Source of the DNA: Sporosarcina ureae | Lineage (GTDB): Bacteria; Bacillota; Bacilli; Bacillales_A; Planococcaceae | Direction: 5' to 3' | Assembly (NCBI RefSeq): GCF_002101375.1 | Contig: NZ_CP015207.1 | Coordinates: 2,124,001 to 2,188,000, forward strand | DNA: 64,000 bases | Part shown: positions 43,315-53,006 of the stretch, piece by piece | Layout: each line of letters starts with the position of its first letter | Position numbering within the stretch: the stretch's first letter is position 1 | Made by a program: the position numbers and the translations under genes | Notes under the pieces: generated by a model | Database searches by the model: none | Seen by the model: the letters and a program-made list of their open reading frames with translations, nothing else | What the model was told of the DNA's origin: nothing

Positions 43315-43979
43315 ATGAGGATTACAGTAGTAGGAGCAGGGCACGGAGGTACGACAATTGCAGCGGATTTAAAAATGAAAGGTCACTTGGTCACCTTATT
43401 GAAAACATCCAAGGGGCTGCACACTGAACATTTCGATCATCTGGTGAGAAATAAAGGTGAAATTACGTTGCTAGATCATACTGTAGAAACTACTGTGCAT
43501 CACGACTTAGTTACGACTGATGTCCAATTGGCTATTAAAGATGCGGAAATCATTATTATATATGTGCAAACAAATTATCATGAGGACGTAATTAAACGTA
43601 TGATTCCATTCATGAATGAAGATCAAATTGTGTTGCTGGAACCAGGGTACTTATCTACTGCCTATTTCTTAAAACACGAAAAAGAGAAAAGCTTCACTAT
43701 AGTGGAAGCGCAAAGTTCTCCAATCGATTGCCGAATTGTAGAACCTGGAAAAGTGAAAGTTTTATTCAAGAATGTGCGAAACCCTGTAGCGATATTTACG
43801 AATCACTTGGACACATGTTGGGTATTAAAACACCTACTTGTAGTAGCTTGATCGGTATAGCTTCGGCAGCGTTAAACGTAGACTTCAGAGAGAATGCCAG
43901 AACAGTGGAAGTATTTAGCAAGGAAAATCTAAAGAAAATAATTGGTTTCACGAATCATGACTTTATGATACCGGCGTAA
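43315..43979 (+). pseudogene. Degenerate opine/octopine-dehydrogenase-family gene
   Basis: From ATG at 43315 (after GGAGG) the first 165 codons encode an NAD(P)-binding Rossmann domain (ITVVGAGHGGTTIAADLKMKG, then the EPGYLSTAYF region). After NPVAIFTN the frame breaks; in another frame the C-terminal landmarks IYESLGHMLGIKTP, SLIGIASAALNVDF and ENARTVEVF appear, so the middle of the catalytic domain is deleted and the ends are out of frame. Intact family members have roughly 350 residues. A terminator follows. Confidence 0.7.
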
Positions 43980-44008
43980 GAAACGACCAAATACACAGAT
44001 TCCTATTT

Positions 44009-44056
44009 TAAAAGACCCCCTTACAGATAAAAAGCATTCTGCGAGAGGGGTCTTTA
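44009..44056 (+). terminator. Terminator after the dehydrogenase pseudogene
   Basis: AAAGACCCC pairs with GGGGTCTTT across a 27-base internal region, followed by AATTTG. Confidence 0.6.
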
Positions 44057-44236
44057 ATTTGATTTATACCGCTATCAGATCTTTCTCAGCGTGTTATTTG
44101 ATAATCCAAAAATCCGTCAGTTTCTATTAAGTAGTGCATTAATCTAGAGAGAAATTAATTCAAAAAACTTTGAAACTATTTCTGTAATTCTACGTCTGTA
44201 CGGCAAACTACTAGACTATGGAGAGGATGTAGTGCA

Positions 44237-45718
44237 ATGAAGAATAAAATCATGGCGGTACTCGGTGCGATTTTGCTAGTATGTAGTGTACCTGTATCAA
44301 GCGCTGCTGCAGGTAATTCGAAATTTCCCGATGTTCCAGATTCGAAGCATTTCGCGGCAGCGGTGAATGACTTGGCGTCACGTAATATAATTGGAGGCTA
44401 TCCAGACGGTACGTTCCGGCCAAATGACTCTATTACGAGAGGGCAGGCGGCTGCCATTATCGTGAAGATGACGAAACTTCCTACTACGACTATTAAAGAT
44501 CCAAAATTCAAAGACGTTTCGACTGCAAATGGCTATTATAAAGCGATTGCGGTACTAGCAGAAAAAGGAGTCATCAACGGCTATGGCGACGGACGATTCG
44601 GACCAAATGATTCAATTACGCGTGCGCAAATGGCTTCGATCATCATCAAAGCGTTTGAATTGCCACTGTATCATGATCCGGATTATGGATTTTTAGATGT
44701 TGCGCATAAAAATGGCCACCGTGAGGGAATATATAGTCTGTATCAACTCGGGCTTACGACAGGGACGTCTCCTACGACATTTAGTCCAAACGCTTCCATT
44801 ACAAGAGGTCAAGCAGCGAAATTACTAAAAGCGGCGGAAGATGTGAAGCCTGGGATTCTAACGATGCATGCGAAAGATTTTAAATGGAAGAGATTCGATA
44901 ATGTCAGCAAAACGAATTCGAATGTATTTGATGTAGTGGCAGACAGTGAAATCCCAAGCCAGCCCAATTTGAAAACAAAGGTTCATATTGTTCCAAAGAA
45001 AGAAGGAACGTCTACACTGACTTTTTCAGGTACAGCTTCATCCGAGACATCCGATAAAAATTATAGAAAATACTATGTACATGTCAAAAAAGTGAATGGT
45101 GCATGGGATATTTCATTGGAAGAGACGGCAGATATCTATTCCACACCTGTAGAGCTTTGGAAGCACTATGAAAGAAGAGAAAATAACGAACCGTTCATAG
45201 ATGCTACGACGATTACTCTCTCGACAGCGGAAGGAGAACTGGTGAATGATCGCGTAGGGTTTAAGCGATGCAAAAATCAGTTGTTGCAATATTGTAATAC
45301 CATTCAAATGGATCAGCCAGGCGAATTTATTGCGACGGTTACGTATGCTGACGGTGAGAAAATACGTTATTATATCGCATCGACTGAAGTAAAAGAACAA
45401 TTTTATTATTCCGTCCATGTCACGCCAATCAAACCGAATGAAGTGCTAAGCATATGGGAAGGCGCTAAACTGGGCAAGCATGTGCTGCCTAAAGGAAGTG
45501 AACAGATTGCGACGGTGACAAGAGATCCGGGGACGAATGTGTTCCGTATCACACCGAAGAAGCCAGGAGATTTCTTTGTCGACTTCCCAGAAGCTAAAGG
45601 AGTGTCGCAGGGAAATCACAGGATCTACGATGGCATCCGAGTGAGAGTCAGTCAATTGGGCCCTTACCTGCATGTAGACGCAACGGTTAGTGACGAAGAT
45701 GATATGATTTTTCATTAA
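44237..45718 (+). CDS. S-layer homology (SLH) domain protein
   Basis: 493 residues. A signal peptide (1-25, ending SSAAAG) is followed by three SLH domains (about 30-75, 90-140 and 150-200), each with GYPDGTF/GYGDGRF/TTFSP and ITRGQAA or ITRAQMA landmarks. SLH triplets bind pyruvylated wall polymers, so the protein is displayed on the wall. The C-terminal 290 residues have no recognised fold. It is unlike the two other SLH proteins of this window in its C-terminal part. Confidence 0.87.
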   Translation: MKNKIMAVLGAILLVCSVPVSSAAAGNSKFPDVPDSKHFAAAVNDLASRNIIGGYPDGTFRPNDSITRGQAAAIIVKMTKLPTTTIKDPKFKDVSTANGYYKAIAVLAEKGVINGYGDGRFGPNDSITRAQMASIIIKAFELPLYHDPDYGFLDVAHKNGHREGIYSLYQLGLTTGTSPTTFSPNASITRGQAAKLLKAAEDVKPGILTMHAKDFKWKRFDNVSKTNSNVFDVVADSEIPSQPNLKTKVHIVPKKEGTSTLTFSGTASSETSDKNYRKYYVHVKKVNGAWDISLEETADIYSTPVELWKHYERRENNEPFIDATTITLSTAEGELVNDRVGFKRCKNQLLQYCNTIQMDQPGEFIATVTYADGEKIRYYIASTEVKEQFYYSVHVTPIKPNEVLSIWEGAKLGKHVLPKGSEQIATVTRDPGTNVFRITPKKPGDFFVDFPEAKGVSQGNHRIYDGIRVRVSQLGPYLHVDATVSDEDDMIFH

Positions 45719-45734
45719 TAGAATATAAATGAGC

Positions 45735-45766
45735 AAAGCAGGCATGGATCGTATGTCTGCTTTTTT
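45735..45766 (+). terminator. Terminator after the SLH gene
   Basis: AAGCAGGCAT pairs with ATGTCTGCTT and is followed by six T residues. Confidence 0.75.
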
Positions 45767-45857
45767 GGTGTTTGTAAAAAAGTATCTCGAGTAGTCTAGT
45801 CCTATGCTACACTGGAATTAATGAAATAATCTGACACGAACTAAGGAGGGCATGTAG

Positions 45858-46757
45858 ATGAATGTGATTGAGATGAACCAAGTGACGAAAGTTTTCGGTA
45901 CGCATCAGGCGTTGGATGGACTGGATTTAACAGTGAAGAACGGCGAGGTGTTCGGTTTTATCGGACCGAATGGGGCAGGGAAGTCGACGGCTATTCGGGT
46001 TCTGCTTGGTATGCTTCATGCTACGAACGGAACCGCGACGATTTTCGGCAAGGACGTGTGGCGAGATGCGGTGGAAATTCATCGACGTGTTGCGTATGTA
46101 CCAGGGGACGTAAATTTGTGGCCACAATTGACAGGCGGAGAAGTCATTGATTTATTCGCGAGCTTACAAGGGAAAATCAATGAACAAAAGCGTGAACAAT
46201 TACTTGTGCGTTTTCAGCTAGATCCGACGAAGAAGTGCCGAACGTATTCGAAAGGAAATCGTCAGAAAGTCGCTTTGGTGGCGGCGTTTGCCTCCGATGC
46301 AGAATTATTTTTGCTAGATGAACCGACATCTGGACTCGATCCGTTAATGGAAAAGGTGTTTCAGCAATGTGTGGCGGAAGTGAAGGCAGAAGGGAAGACG
46401 GTGTTGCTGTCGAGCCATATTTTGTCTGAAGTCGAGAAGCTGTGCGATCGCATTGGCATCATCCGGCAAGGGTGTCTGATCGAGTGCGGGACATTGAATG
46501 AACTACGGCATTTGACGCGGATGCAGTTGACGGTGGAGACTAGAAAGCCGATTGAGTCGCTCGTTTCGTGGCAAGGTGTCCATGATGTAGCGCAGACAGA
46601 AACTGGCTGGACATTTCATGCGGATGCAGGTGAAATGGAAGCAGTTATGCAGAAGCTAAGCGCGCATGGTCTACGGAAAATCGAAAGTGCACCGCCTACG
46701 CTAGAAGATTTATTCATGCGGCATTATGAAGAAACTGCGGAAAGTAGGGAACTGTGA
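45858..46757 (+). CDS. ABC-2 type transporter ATP-binding protein
   Basis: 299 residues. Walker A is GPNGAGKST (about 37-45), the signature is YSKGNRQKVALVAAF (a variant of LSGGQ), Walker B is LFLLDEPTSGLDP, and the switch is in LLSSHILSEVEKLC. The C-terminal 80 residues form the accessory part common to drug- or antibiotic-export ATPases. TAAGGAGG precedes the ATG. The permease starts at its stop codon. Confidence 0.87.
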   Translation: MNVIEMNQVTKVFGTHQALDGLDLTVKNGEVFGFIGPNGAGKSTAIRVLLGMLHATNGTATIFGKDVWRDAVEIHRRVAYVPGDVNLWPQLTGGEVIDLFASLQGKINEQKREQLLVRFQLDPTKKCRTYSKGNRQKVALVAAFASDAELFLLDEPTSGLDPLMEKVFQQCVAEVKAEGKTVLLSSHILSEVEKLCDRIGIIRQGCLIECGTLNELRHLTRMQLTVETRKPIESLVSWQGVHDVAQTETGWTFHADAGEMEAVMQKLSAHGLRKIESAPPTLEDLFMRHYEETAESREL

Positions 46758-48337
46758 TGAAGGGGGCTCCATTTGTAGGTGTTCTCCGTCTCACCCGATT
46801 CATTATCAGGCAAGATCGTATGCGTTATTTGTGGTGGCTCGTTGGCATCACCGCCATCACGCTGATCGTACCACCGGCTTTCAATGAATTATATCCGACC
46901 GAACAAGATCGTAACATCATGGCAGAAACGATGAAAAATCCGGCGATGGAGGCAATGGTAGGTCCTGGAGATTTGGCGAATTACACGCTGGGCGCCATGG
47001 TCTCGCATCAGATGCTATTGATGACCGCCATCGCAGTCGCCATCATGAATATTTTATTGATGGTGCGCCATACGCGAGCAGAGGAAGAAGATGGGCAGGC
47101 CGAATTACTACGTTCGTTGCCGATTGCGCGGCATTCGCAACTGACGGCTTCGATGCTTACGCTGTTCGTTGTCAATTTATTACTCGCATTGCTGATCGGT
47201 ATAGGCCTGTATAGTCTTTCACTGGATAGTATGGGACTGTATGGATCGCTTATTTACGGTGCATCGCTTGGTGCGGTCGGCTTGTTTTTTTCAAGTGTTA
47301 CGGCGGTTTGCTCGCAACTCTCGGAAAGTTCACGGGGGGCAGTCGGTCTGTCGTTTACGGTGATGATTGGCTGCTATGTATTGCGATCGGTTACGGAGTG
47401 GATTCCACCGTTCGGTTGGCTTACACAAGTTCAGCCGTACAGCGATGATAACTGGGTGCCGATAGGGGGATTACTAGTCACAAGTCTACTATTGTGTGTG
47501 TTGGCTGTGGTTCTGCAAGGCAAACGCGATATGGGCTCAGGTTTTCTTTCGTCACGAAGCGGTCGAGCACATGCTTCCATTTGGTTGCGTCATCCGATGG
47601 GGCTCGCTTGGCGACTGCAAAGAACCGCGTTCATTTCTTGGGCGATGGGTATGCTAGTGCTTGGGTTATCTTACGGTTCGGTCCTCGGAGATTTAGATTC
47701 ATTTTTTCAAGATAATGACCTGCTCGCTTCGATGATTGTAGCGGATGAAAACCGTTCATTGACTGCGCAGTTCCTGCCGATGCTGATGGCGGTACTGGCA
47801 TTTATTAGTACGATTCCCGCGTTGCTCGCCATCCATAAAGTAGTGGGCGAAGAGCGGAAATCACGCCTAGATCATTTGCTTGGGCGGGCTGTTTCAAGAA
47901 AGAAACTACTCGTATCCTATTTGGCGTTGGCGTTGTTCACCGGATTTGTGATGCTGAGCTTCTCAGCACTCGGTTTATGGGTAGCCGGTACCACGTCGAT
48001 GGAAGATCCATTCCCATTCTTCACCGTATGGCAAGCTAGTATCGTTCATTTTCCGGCAGTCATTGTGATGATTGCGATCAGCACATGTTTGATTGGCATC
48101 GCGGAAAAAGCAACGGGCTTCGTTTGGCTCTATTTATTCTACGGATTCATTACGTTATATTTAGGTGGTTTGTTTCAGTTTCCTGAATGGATGGAAAAGC
48201 TTTCACCGTTTGGCTTTGTTTCCAAGTTGCCGATTGAGGACATGAATTGGCTGCATGCTGGTGGATTGATGACCGTGGCAATTGTATTGCTTGTTTTCGG
48301 GATCAATCGGTATACTGATCGGGATATAGAAGGGTAA
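46757..48337 (+). CDS. ABC-2 type permease, large two-half exporter
   Basis: 526 residues with about twelve membrane helices in two halves (a first group at about 25-260, a second at about 290-520), the size and layout of the permeases named exporters of polyketide antibiotics. The ATG at 46757 overlaps the ATPase stop (TGATG); a GTG one codon earlier is possible. Together with the ATPase it forms a complete exporter. Substrate unknown. Confidence 0.82.
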   Translation: MKGAPFVGVLRLTRFIIRQDRMRYLWWLVGITAITLIVPPAFNELYPTEQDRNIMAETMKNPAMEAMVGPGDLANYTLGAMVSHQMLLMTAIAVAIMNILLMVRHTRAEEEDGQAELLRSLPIARHSQLTASMLTLFVVNLLLALLIGIGLYSLSLDSMGLYGSLIYGASLGAVGLFFSSVTAVCSQLSESSRGAVGLSFTVMIGCYVLRSVTEWIPPFGWLTQVQPYSDDNWVPIGGLLVTSLLLCVLAVVLQGKRDMGSGFLSSRSGRAHASIWLRHPMGLAWRLQRTAFISWAMGMLVLGLSYGSVLGDLDSFFQDNDLLASMIVADENRSLTAQFLPMLMAVLAFISTIPALLAIHKVVGEERKSRLDHLLGRAVSRKKLLVSYLALALFTGFVMLSFSALGLWVAGTTSMEDPFPFFTVWQASIVHFPAVIVMIAISTCLIGIAEKATGFVWLYLFYGFITLYLGGLFQFPEWMEKLSPFGFVSKLPIEDMNWLHAGGLMTVAIVLLVFGINRYTDRDIEG

Positions 48338-48388
48338 GGGTTTGTATATTACTTTTGCATCTTATCATGATCTATAGCTAACTGAAAG

Positions 48389-48641
48389 AGGCTGAGACAA
48401 AACCAAAAAAATGCATGAAGGATCTTCTCCTTCATGCATTTTTTGACTACGTATTTATAAGAGTAACTTTTGAGATACAGTAGTGTACCGGAGCGGAAAA
48501 AGGCCGACTTCTGCGGGATCTAGCGCGAATGTTGAGACCCCACAGGAGCGTCAGCGACGAGGAGGCTCAAGCGCGCCCCGCGGAAAGCGTGCCTTTTGGA
48601 GCGCAGGGGAGCGGACTATTTTATAGTTATGTCCCAGCCTT
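48389..48641. repeat. Bacillales-type intergenic repeat bounded by AGGCTGAGAC / GTCCCAGCCT
   Basis: AGGCTGAGAC at the left and GTCCCAGCCT at the right are inverted copies. Inside are a perfect 11-bp hairpin (TGCATGAAGGA/TCCTTCATGCA, about 48411-48437) followed by T residues, which terminates the ABC operon, and a GC-rich part (about 48487-48615) with GAGCGGAAAAAGGCCGACTT near its left end and CGGAAAGCGTGCCTTTTGGA near its right end. Similar elements are common between genes in Bacillus and relatives. Confidence 0.75.
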
Positions 48642-48651
48642 TTTCCTATTA

Positions 48652-50412
48652 TTAAACCGTTTCTTTACTTGTCTTACTTTCAACTAGTAAACCGCCATCG
48701 CCCTTAAGATATTTAATCATACCTTCTGCAGCACGGTAAGCAAATGCACCAATGGTTTCAGTTGGATTGGAGTTACCAAAGTGCGGGAATGAAGATCCAC
48801 CGACCACAAATACGTTTTCCATTCCCCAAACTTGTGAATACGTGTTAACAGCCGACGTTTCTGGATCTACACCCATAATCACACCGCCTGCCGCATGTGT
48901 ATTGACGCTCGATGAAGTCATTTCCACATCGTCTGCTACAGGTGGAGTATCGATAATATCCGCACCCATTTCTTCAGCGATTTCTGCACATTTTTCAGCA
49001 ATCATTTTTGCCATATTGCGTTCTTGATCCGTAAATTTAGCTGTTATTCTAAGAAGAGGATCGCCGTAGACGTCTTTATACGTTGGATCCAAGTCCAAAT
49101 AATTGTGCGTATACGGCATAGTGCCTTGCATACCACCAATATTTAAATAACGGTGCGCATAATGAACGGATTTTTCTTTAAACTCTTTACCCCAATAAGG
49201 CGTGCCTTGTGGAACACGGTTATTCGCAATGGCCGCAGCTCCATCTTGGAAAATACTGATGTTGAATCCATGAAGGAAGTCTGTATCGGTATTATCGATA
49301 TGGTCTCCATTGAAATCATCAATTACACAACCTAGTGCGCCGGCTCCCGCAAATGTGTTGAATTTCTTATCTTCAAAATAGGCAGTCGCTGCATTTCCAC
49401 CGATTCCTGTGTAATGGGAAGTGAAGTTTTTACCGATGACTCCTTTACCAGTTTCAGGATTGTATTGCTCTCCGATTCCGGATAACATCATTAAGCGATT
49501 GTTTCCTGAGAAAAATGCAGCCGACACAACCAAATCTGCAGGTTGTTCGAATTCTTCCAGTGTAAGAGGATCGACATACAATACGCCCGTTGCTTTTTTG
49601 CCGTCATGTAGAATTCGTTTTACATGTGCATTGTTACGAATTTCAAAGTTTCCTGTCTTTTGTGCCGTTTTAAGAACCGTTACGATCGGGTCTGCTTTAG
49701 CGGCAAAGTCACAACCGTACATGGAACAAAATGCACAAAATACACACGCATTGATAGTTTCGCCATCTGGATTTACATATTGTTGCGAGACGGTTGCAGC
49801 CGGCATGCGGAATGGATGATAGCCTAGTTTCTTTGTAGCATCCGCGAATAACCGAATAGCAGGAGATTCTTTCATTGGTGGATTCGGATACTCGTCAGAA
49901 CGTGGAGGTCCTAGAGGATTCACTTCACCAGAAATTCCAGCTGTTTTCTCCCACTTATCATAGTAAGGTTCCATATCATCATATGTAACGCCCCAGTCTT
50001 GAACGATCATATCTTTAGGGATGCGCTCTTCACCGTACTTTTCAATAATTTTACTACGAATTTCAAAGTCAAATGGAAGCCAACGGTAAGACCAACCTGA
50101 CCAGTGTACGGACGTGCCGCCTGTACCTTCATCGTAGATTGGATAGCCATTATGTTTGCGCATGGGAATAGCGTCTTCACCCACATTATTTCTGAAAGTC
50201 ATAGTTTGTTTCGTTAAGTCCTGAGCCAATTCATGACGCTTTGTATAACGAAGTTCATCTTTTGATCCGACGAAATCTTTTGTCGATCTTTCTTTACCTC
50301 GCTCCAAACAGACTACTTTATAACCCGCTTTACTTAGTTCAGCAGCGGCTATACCTCCAGCCCAACCACTTCCAACGACGACTACGTCGACTTTATCTAA
50401 TTTTTCAGCCAT
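48652..50412 (-). CDS. GMC-family FAD-dependent oxidoreductase (gluconate dehydrogenase large-subunit type)
   Basis: 586 residues. The FAD-binding motif VVVGSGWAGGIAAAELSKAG begins at about residue 10, and the C-terminal GMC domain ends with NTHAAGGVIMG and NPTETIGAFAYRAAEGM. The segment VFCAFCSMYGC is cysteine-rich, as in membrane-linked gluconate/sorbitol-type dehydrogenases. It should oxidise a sugar or alcohol and pass electrons to a small or cytochrome subunit. It lacks its own signal, and may be carried out with the Tat-exported subunit encoded 17 bp upstream. Confidence 0.87.
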   Translation of the reverse strand: MAEKLDKVDVVVVGSGWAGGIAAAELSKAGYKVVCLERGKERSTKDFVGSKDELRYTKRHELAQDLTKQTMTFRNNVGEDAIPMRKHNGYPIYDEGTGGTSVHWSGWSYRWLPFDFEIRSKIIEKYGEERIPKDMIVQDWGVTYDDMEPYYDKWEKTAGISGEVNPLGPPRSDEYPNPPMKESPAIRLFADATKKLGYHPFRMPAATVSQQYVNPDGETINACVFCAFCSMYGCDFAAKADPIVTVLKTAQKTGNFEIRNNAHVKRILHDGKKATGVLYVDPLTLEEFEQPADLVVSAAFFSGNNRLMMLSGIGEQYNPETGKGVIGKNFTSHYTGIGGNAATAYFEDKKFNTFAGAGALGCVIDDFNGDHIDNTDTDFLHGFNISIFQDGAAAIANNRVPQGTPYWGKEFKEKSVHYAHRYLNIGGMQGTMPYTHNYLDLDPTYKDVYGDPLLRITAKFTDQERNMAKMIAEKCAEIAEEMGADIIDTPPVADDVEMTSSSVNTHAAGGVIMGVDPETSAVNTYSQVWGMENVFVVGGSSFPHFGNSNPTETIGAFAYRAAEGMIKYLKGDGGLLVESKTSKETV

Positions 50413-50429
50413 GTAAGTAACCCCTTAAA

Positions 50430-51209
50430 TTATGATTTTTGTTGATAACTTGTTAGACTCATTGGATCTCTTTTAACGAATTCCTCTTTTTCGATAATAT
50501 CAGCGTAGGAAGGCACAGCGCCTGGGAACTCCTGCATTTTCCAACCAGCCATATTGCGGTTACCGCCATATAATGGATCGGAATAGGCACCTTCCATTGT
50601 TAATTCACGAAGTAACTGGAACATACTACCTGCATTTACACCACGAAGTTTTACTTTAGAGCTTTCAAAGTCTTGTAAAATTTCAATTTGCTGCTCTTCT
50701 TCTGCTTTATCAAATGTTACATCAAAACGATTTTTACTTTCTTCATTCATTTTTCTAATGCCCGTAATGATCACTTGGCCTCTGTTCAGACTCGTTTGAT
50801 CGACTGGTGGATCATTTTTTAAAAATGGACCTTGTCTGTAATCCGTCCCATTGATGCCCCATGATCCAGCCATTTGTTTATCGATAAAGTAAGGAACGCC
50901 CAATTCAATCGCACCGGGACCATTATCGTCTTTCGGTAAAATACGTTCAGTTGCTTGTTCTAGAACGACAAAATCTTCGTATCTCTCAAAGAACATACGC
51001 GCTTCTGTCAACTCGACCTTTTGATCTTCCGTTTTTACGGGCGCGCTTTTATCGGATTTAAATTGGTTAGTCAGTAATCCGCCAAGTAATGAACCACCTG
51101 CGACTCCTCCAACAACCAAACCGGAATTTTTCATAAATTGACGGCGACTTGCATCTGGTGCTTGTTTGGCACTAGACTTACCAGGTTTCATATCTTTTTT
51201 ATCGGCCAT
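50430..51209 (-). CDS. Gluconate 2-dehydrogenase subunit 3-like protein with Tat signal
   Basis: 259 residues from ATG at 51209, after AGGAGG; a longer frame has no ribosome site. The N-terminus contains the twin-arginine motif ASRRQFMKNSG (about 21-31) and a weakly hydrophobic segment GLVVGGVAGGSLLGGLL, so it should be exported folded by the Tat system encoded 6 kb away. The rest matches the gluconate dehydrogenase small subunit (VLEQATERILPKDDNGPGAIELGVPYFID). First gene of the operon. Confidence 0.87.
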   Translation of the reverse strand: MADKKDMKPGKSSAKQAPDASRRQFMKNSGLVVGGVAGGSLLGGLLTNQFKSDKSAPVKTEDQKVELTEARMFFERYEDFVVLEQATERILPKDDNGPGAIELGVPYFIDKQMAGSWGINGTDYRQGPFLKNDPPVDQTSLNRGQVIITGIRKMNEESKNRFDVTFDKAEEEQQIEILQDFESSKVKLRGVNAGSMFQLLRELTMEGAYSDPLYGGNRNMAGWKMQEFPGAVPSYADIIEKEEFVKRDPMSLTSYQQKS

Positions 51210-51267
51210 TTTCCATCCTCCTAGTTTGTTGAAAACAATTTTAATATTAAATAGATAATCTGGCAAT

Positions 51268-51296
51268 TCTATCTAATAAAGTGTTATATGTCAATG
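51268..51296 (-). promoter_or_regulatory. Sigma-A promoter of the GMC dehydrogenase operon
   Basis: On the minus strand TTGACA (51296-51291), 17 bp, TAGAAT (51273-51268), about 60 bp before the start codon. Confidence 0.7.
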
Positions 51297-51501
51297 CATC
51301 TGGGAGTTTAATAGCTGTAAAGAGTGAAAAGTGTAAATGGTCATCCATAATCGGTGACCAGTTGATGTCAGTAAATATTGGCATTACGAATTATTGGAGT
51401 ATAAATTGCTTCCTTTATTATACAAATGTTCCTATACTTTCAGAAGAGTTATTGATACTATGAGAGTAGAACATTACTACCTAACAAAGGAGTGAAAGTG
51501 T

Positions 51502-52737
51502 ATGAAGACTACTTTACGAGTTCTAGTATGGACAGCATTGGTACTGACTCTATCGCTTGTTTTTGCAGATTTCAATGAAGCGTCTGCGAAAGAATTTAAG
51601 GATGTATCGAAGAAGCATCCAAACTACACCGCGATTCAAGAAATGCAGAAAGCGGGTTATATTAATGGCTATCCAGACGGAACATTCCGTCCAAGTGAAC
51701 CGGTCAGTCGTAAGCACGTGGCATCTTTACTTGATCAAGTGTTGAAGTTCCCGCAACCGCCTACCGATAAACTGGTCTTTACGGACGTGCCGAAAAACCA
51801 TATGTATTATAAGCCAATTATGAAGTTATACAACAAGGGGATTATCAGTGGTGGAATGGACGGGAAGTTCAATCCGAATGCGTCTATCACAAGAATTCAG
51901 ATGGCAAAGATGCTAGATTTGGCATTTGAGTTCAATATAAAGGAACCGACACAGTTTGAAGATCTTCACTTCTTGCACTGGGGATATGTACATGCGAGTG
52001 CATTGTATTCCAATGGCGTTACTAAAGGAGATAAAGGGAAGTTTCTTCCGAATCAGCCTGTTACACGTGCGCACTATGCAGAGTTTTTGTATCGTGCGAT
52101 GAAAGTGGGGAAATCACCTTCAGGTACTAGTGTAACGAAAGAAAAAGCGGTAGATCTAACTATGCGCTTACCTATTGTCATTGAAGGGATTCGCATCCAA
52201 GGGAAAATGGATAATCAAACGTATAATCAGCTTCGATCAAAGCAGCTACCTTACGCTACAAAAGCTTTTGTGGATGGCTTGCTGAAAGAAGATTATCCGA
52301 GCGTCTGTACACAGTGTGATTCGTTTTTATTCCCGTATTTAACAATTGAACCTTCCATGCGTTTCGACTATAAACAGCCAGACGCCAATACACTTCGTAT
52401 CCAAACCGTTTCATTTAGCAACCAACTAACGGGTGGCGGTTTTGTTGACTACGCGTTTAAGAAAGAATCGGGTAGTTGGAAGATGGATCACTTTGATTGG
52501 ACAGAAGTAGGGAAAAAGAATTTTGAACTGACTAAAGCTGAAGCAGAGCGTGTTGTGAAATTGAATTATGCGTATTCTTCAAATGTTAAAATAACGTACG
52601 TTTCACAAGCGAAAAAGACGGGTGAAGATCCTGTCACGAAAGAAAAATATCCATTTACAGAGTATAAATTTACTGTAGACACGAAAGATGGCCGAGATAC
52701 AGTGCTTGTGAATTCAGACGATGGCTTGGCTTACTAG
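51502..52737 (+). CDS. SLH-domain surface protein, paralogue 1
   Basis: 411 residues. A signal peptide (1-30, ending ASA) is followed by three SLH domains (about 31-75, 88-140 and 150-200), with GYPDGTFRPSEPVSRKHVA, GGMDGKFNPNASITRIQMA and KGKFLPNQPVTRAHYAEFL. The C-terminal 210 residues match the 58470 protein along their length (ATKAFVDGLLKEDY, ...MRFDYKQPDANTLRIQTVSF), so the two are duplicates. AAAGGAG precedes the ATG. It is divergent from the GMC operon. Confidence 0.87.
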   Translation: MKTTLRVLVWTALVLTLSLVFADFNEASAKEFKDVSKKHPNYTAIQEMQKAGYINGYPDGTFRPSEPVSRKHVASLLDQVLKFPQPPTDKLVFTDVPKNHMYYKPIMKLYNKGIISGGMDGKFNPNASITRIQMAKMLDLAFEFNIKEPTQFEDLHFLHWGYVHASALYSNGVTKGDKGKFLPNQPVTRAHYAEFLYRAMKVGKSPSGTSVTKEKAVDLTMRLPIVIEGIRIQGKMDNQTYNQLRSKQLPYATKAFVDGLLKEDYPSVCTQCDSFLFPYLTIEPSMRFDYKQPDANTLRIQTVSFSNQLTGGGFVDYAFKKESGSWKMDHFDWTEVGKKNFELTKAEAERVVKLNYAYSSNVKITYVSQAKKTGEDPVTKEKYPFTEYKFTVDTKDGRDTVLVNSDDGLAY

Positions 52738-52762
52738 TAAGTAGTCATAACCTAACCATACT

Positions 52763-52794
52763 AGCGCTCAGCCGTTTTGGCAGAGCGCTTTTTA
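52763..52794 (+). terminator. Terminator after SLH paralogue 1
   Basis: AGCGCTC pairs with GAGCGCT across a 13-base loop, followed by TTTTA. Confidence 0.65.
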
Positions 52795-52935
52795 GAGCGG
52801 ATAATGAAGTGGATAGAGCGGATGTACGGATGCATAGAGCGGTCGTGGGGCGTGATAGAGCGTTAACGCGACTCGATAGAGCGGATAAGCAACAGTATAG
52901 AGCGCTTTTCAGTATGTAATGAGCGGATAATGAAA
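52795..52935 (-). repeat. 21-bp phased box array 4
   Basis: Seven TAGAGCG boxes (CGCTC on the minus strand) follow each other at exactly 21 bp; the last is degenerate (ATGAGCG). On the minus strand it comes right after the terminator of the Nramp-like gene. Confidence 0.88.
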
Positions 52936-52956
52936 TAGAAACCCCTCAGATACATG

Positions 52957-52992
52957 AAAAAGCGTTCCACCATAAAAGTGGAACGCTTTTCC
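52957..52992 (-). terminator. Terminator after the Nramp-like gene
   Basis: AAAAGCGTTCCAC pairs with GTGGAACGCTTTT across a 7-base loop. Confidence 0.85.
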
Positions 52993-53006
52993 TTATGCAA
53001 CTAGTG

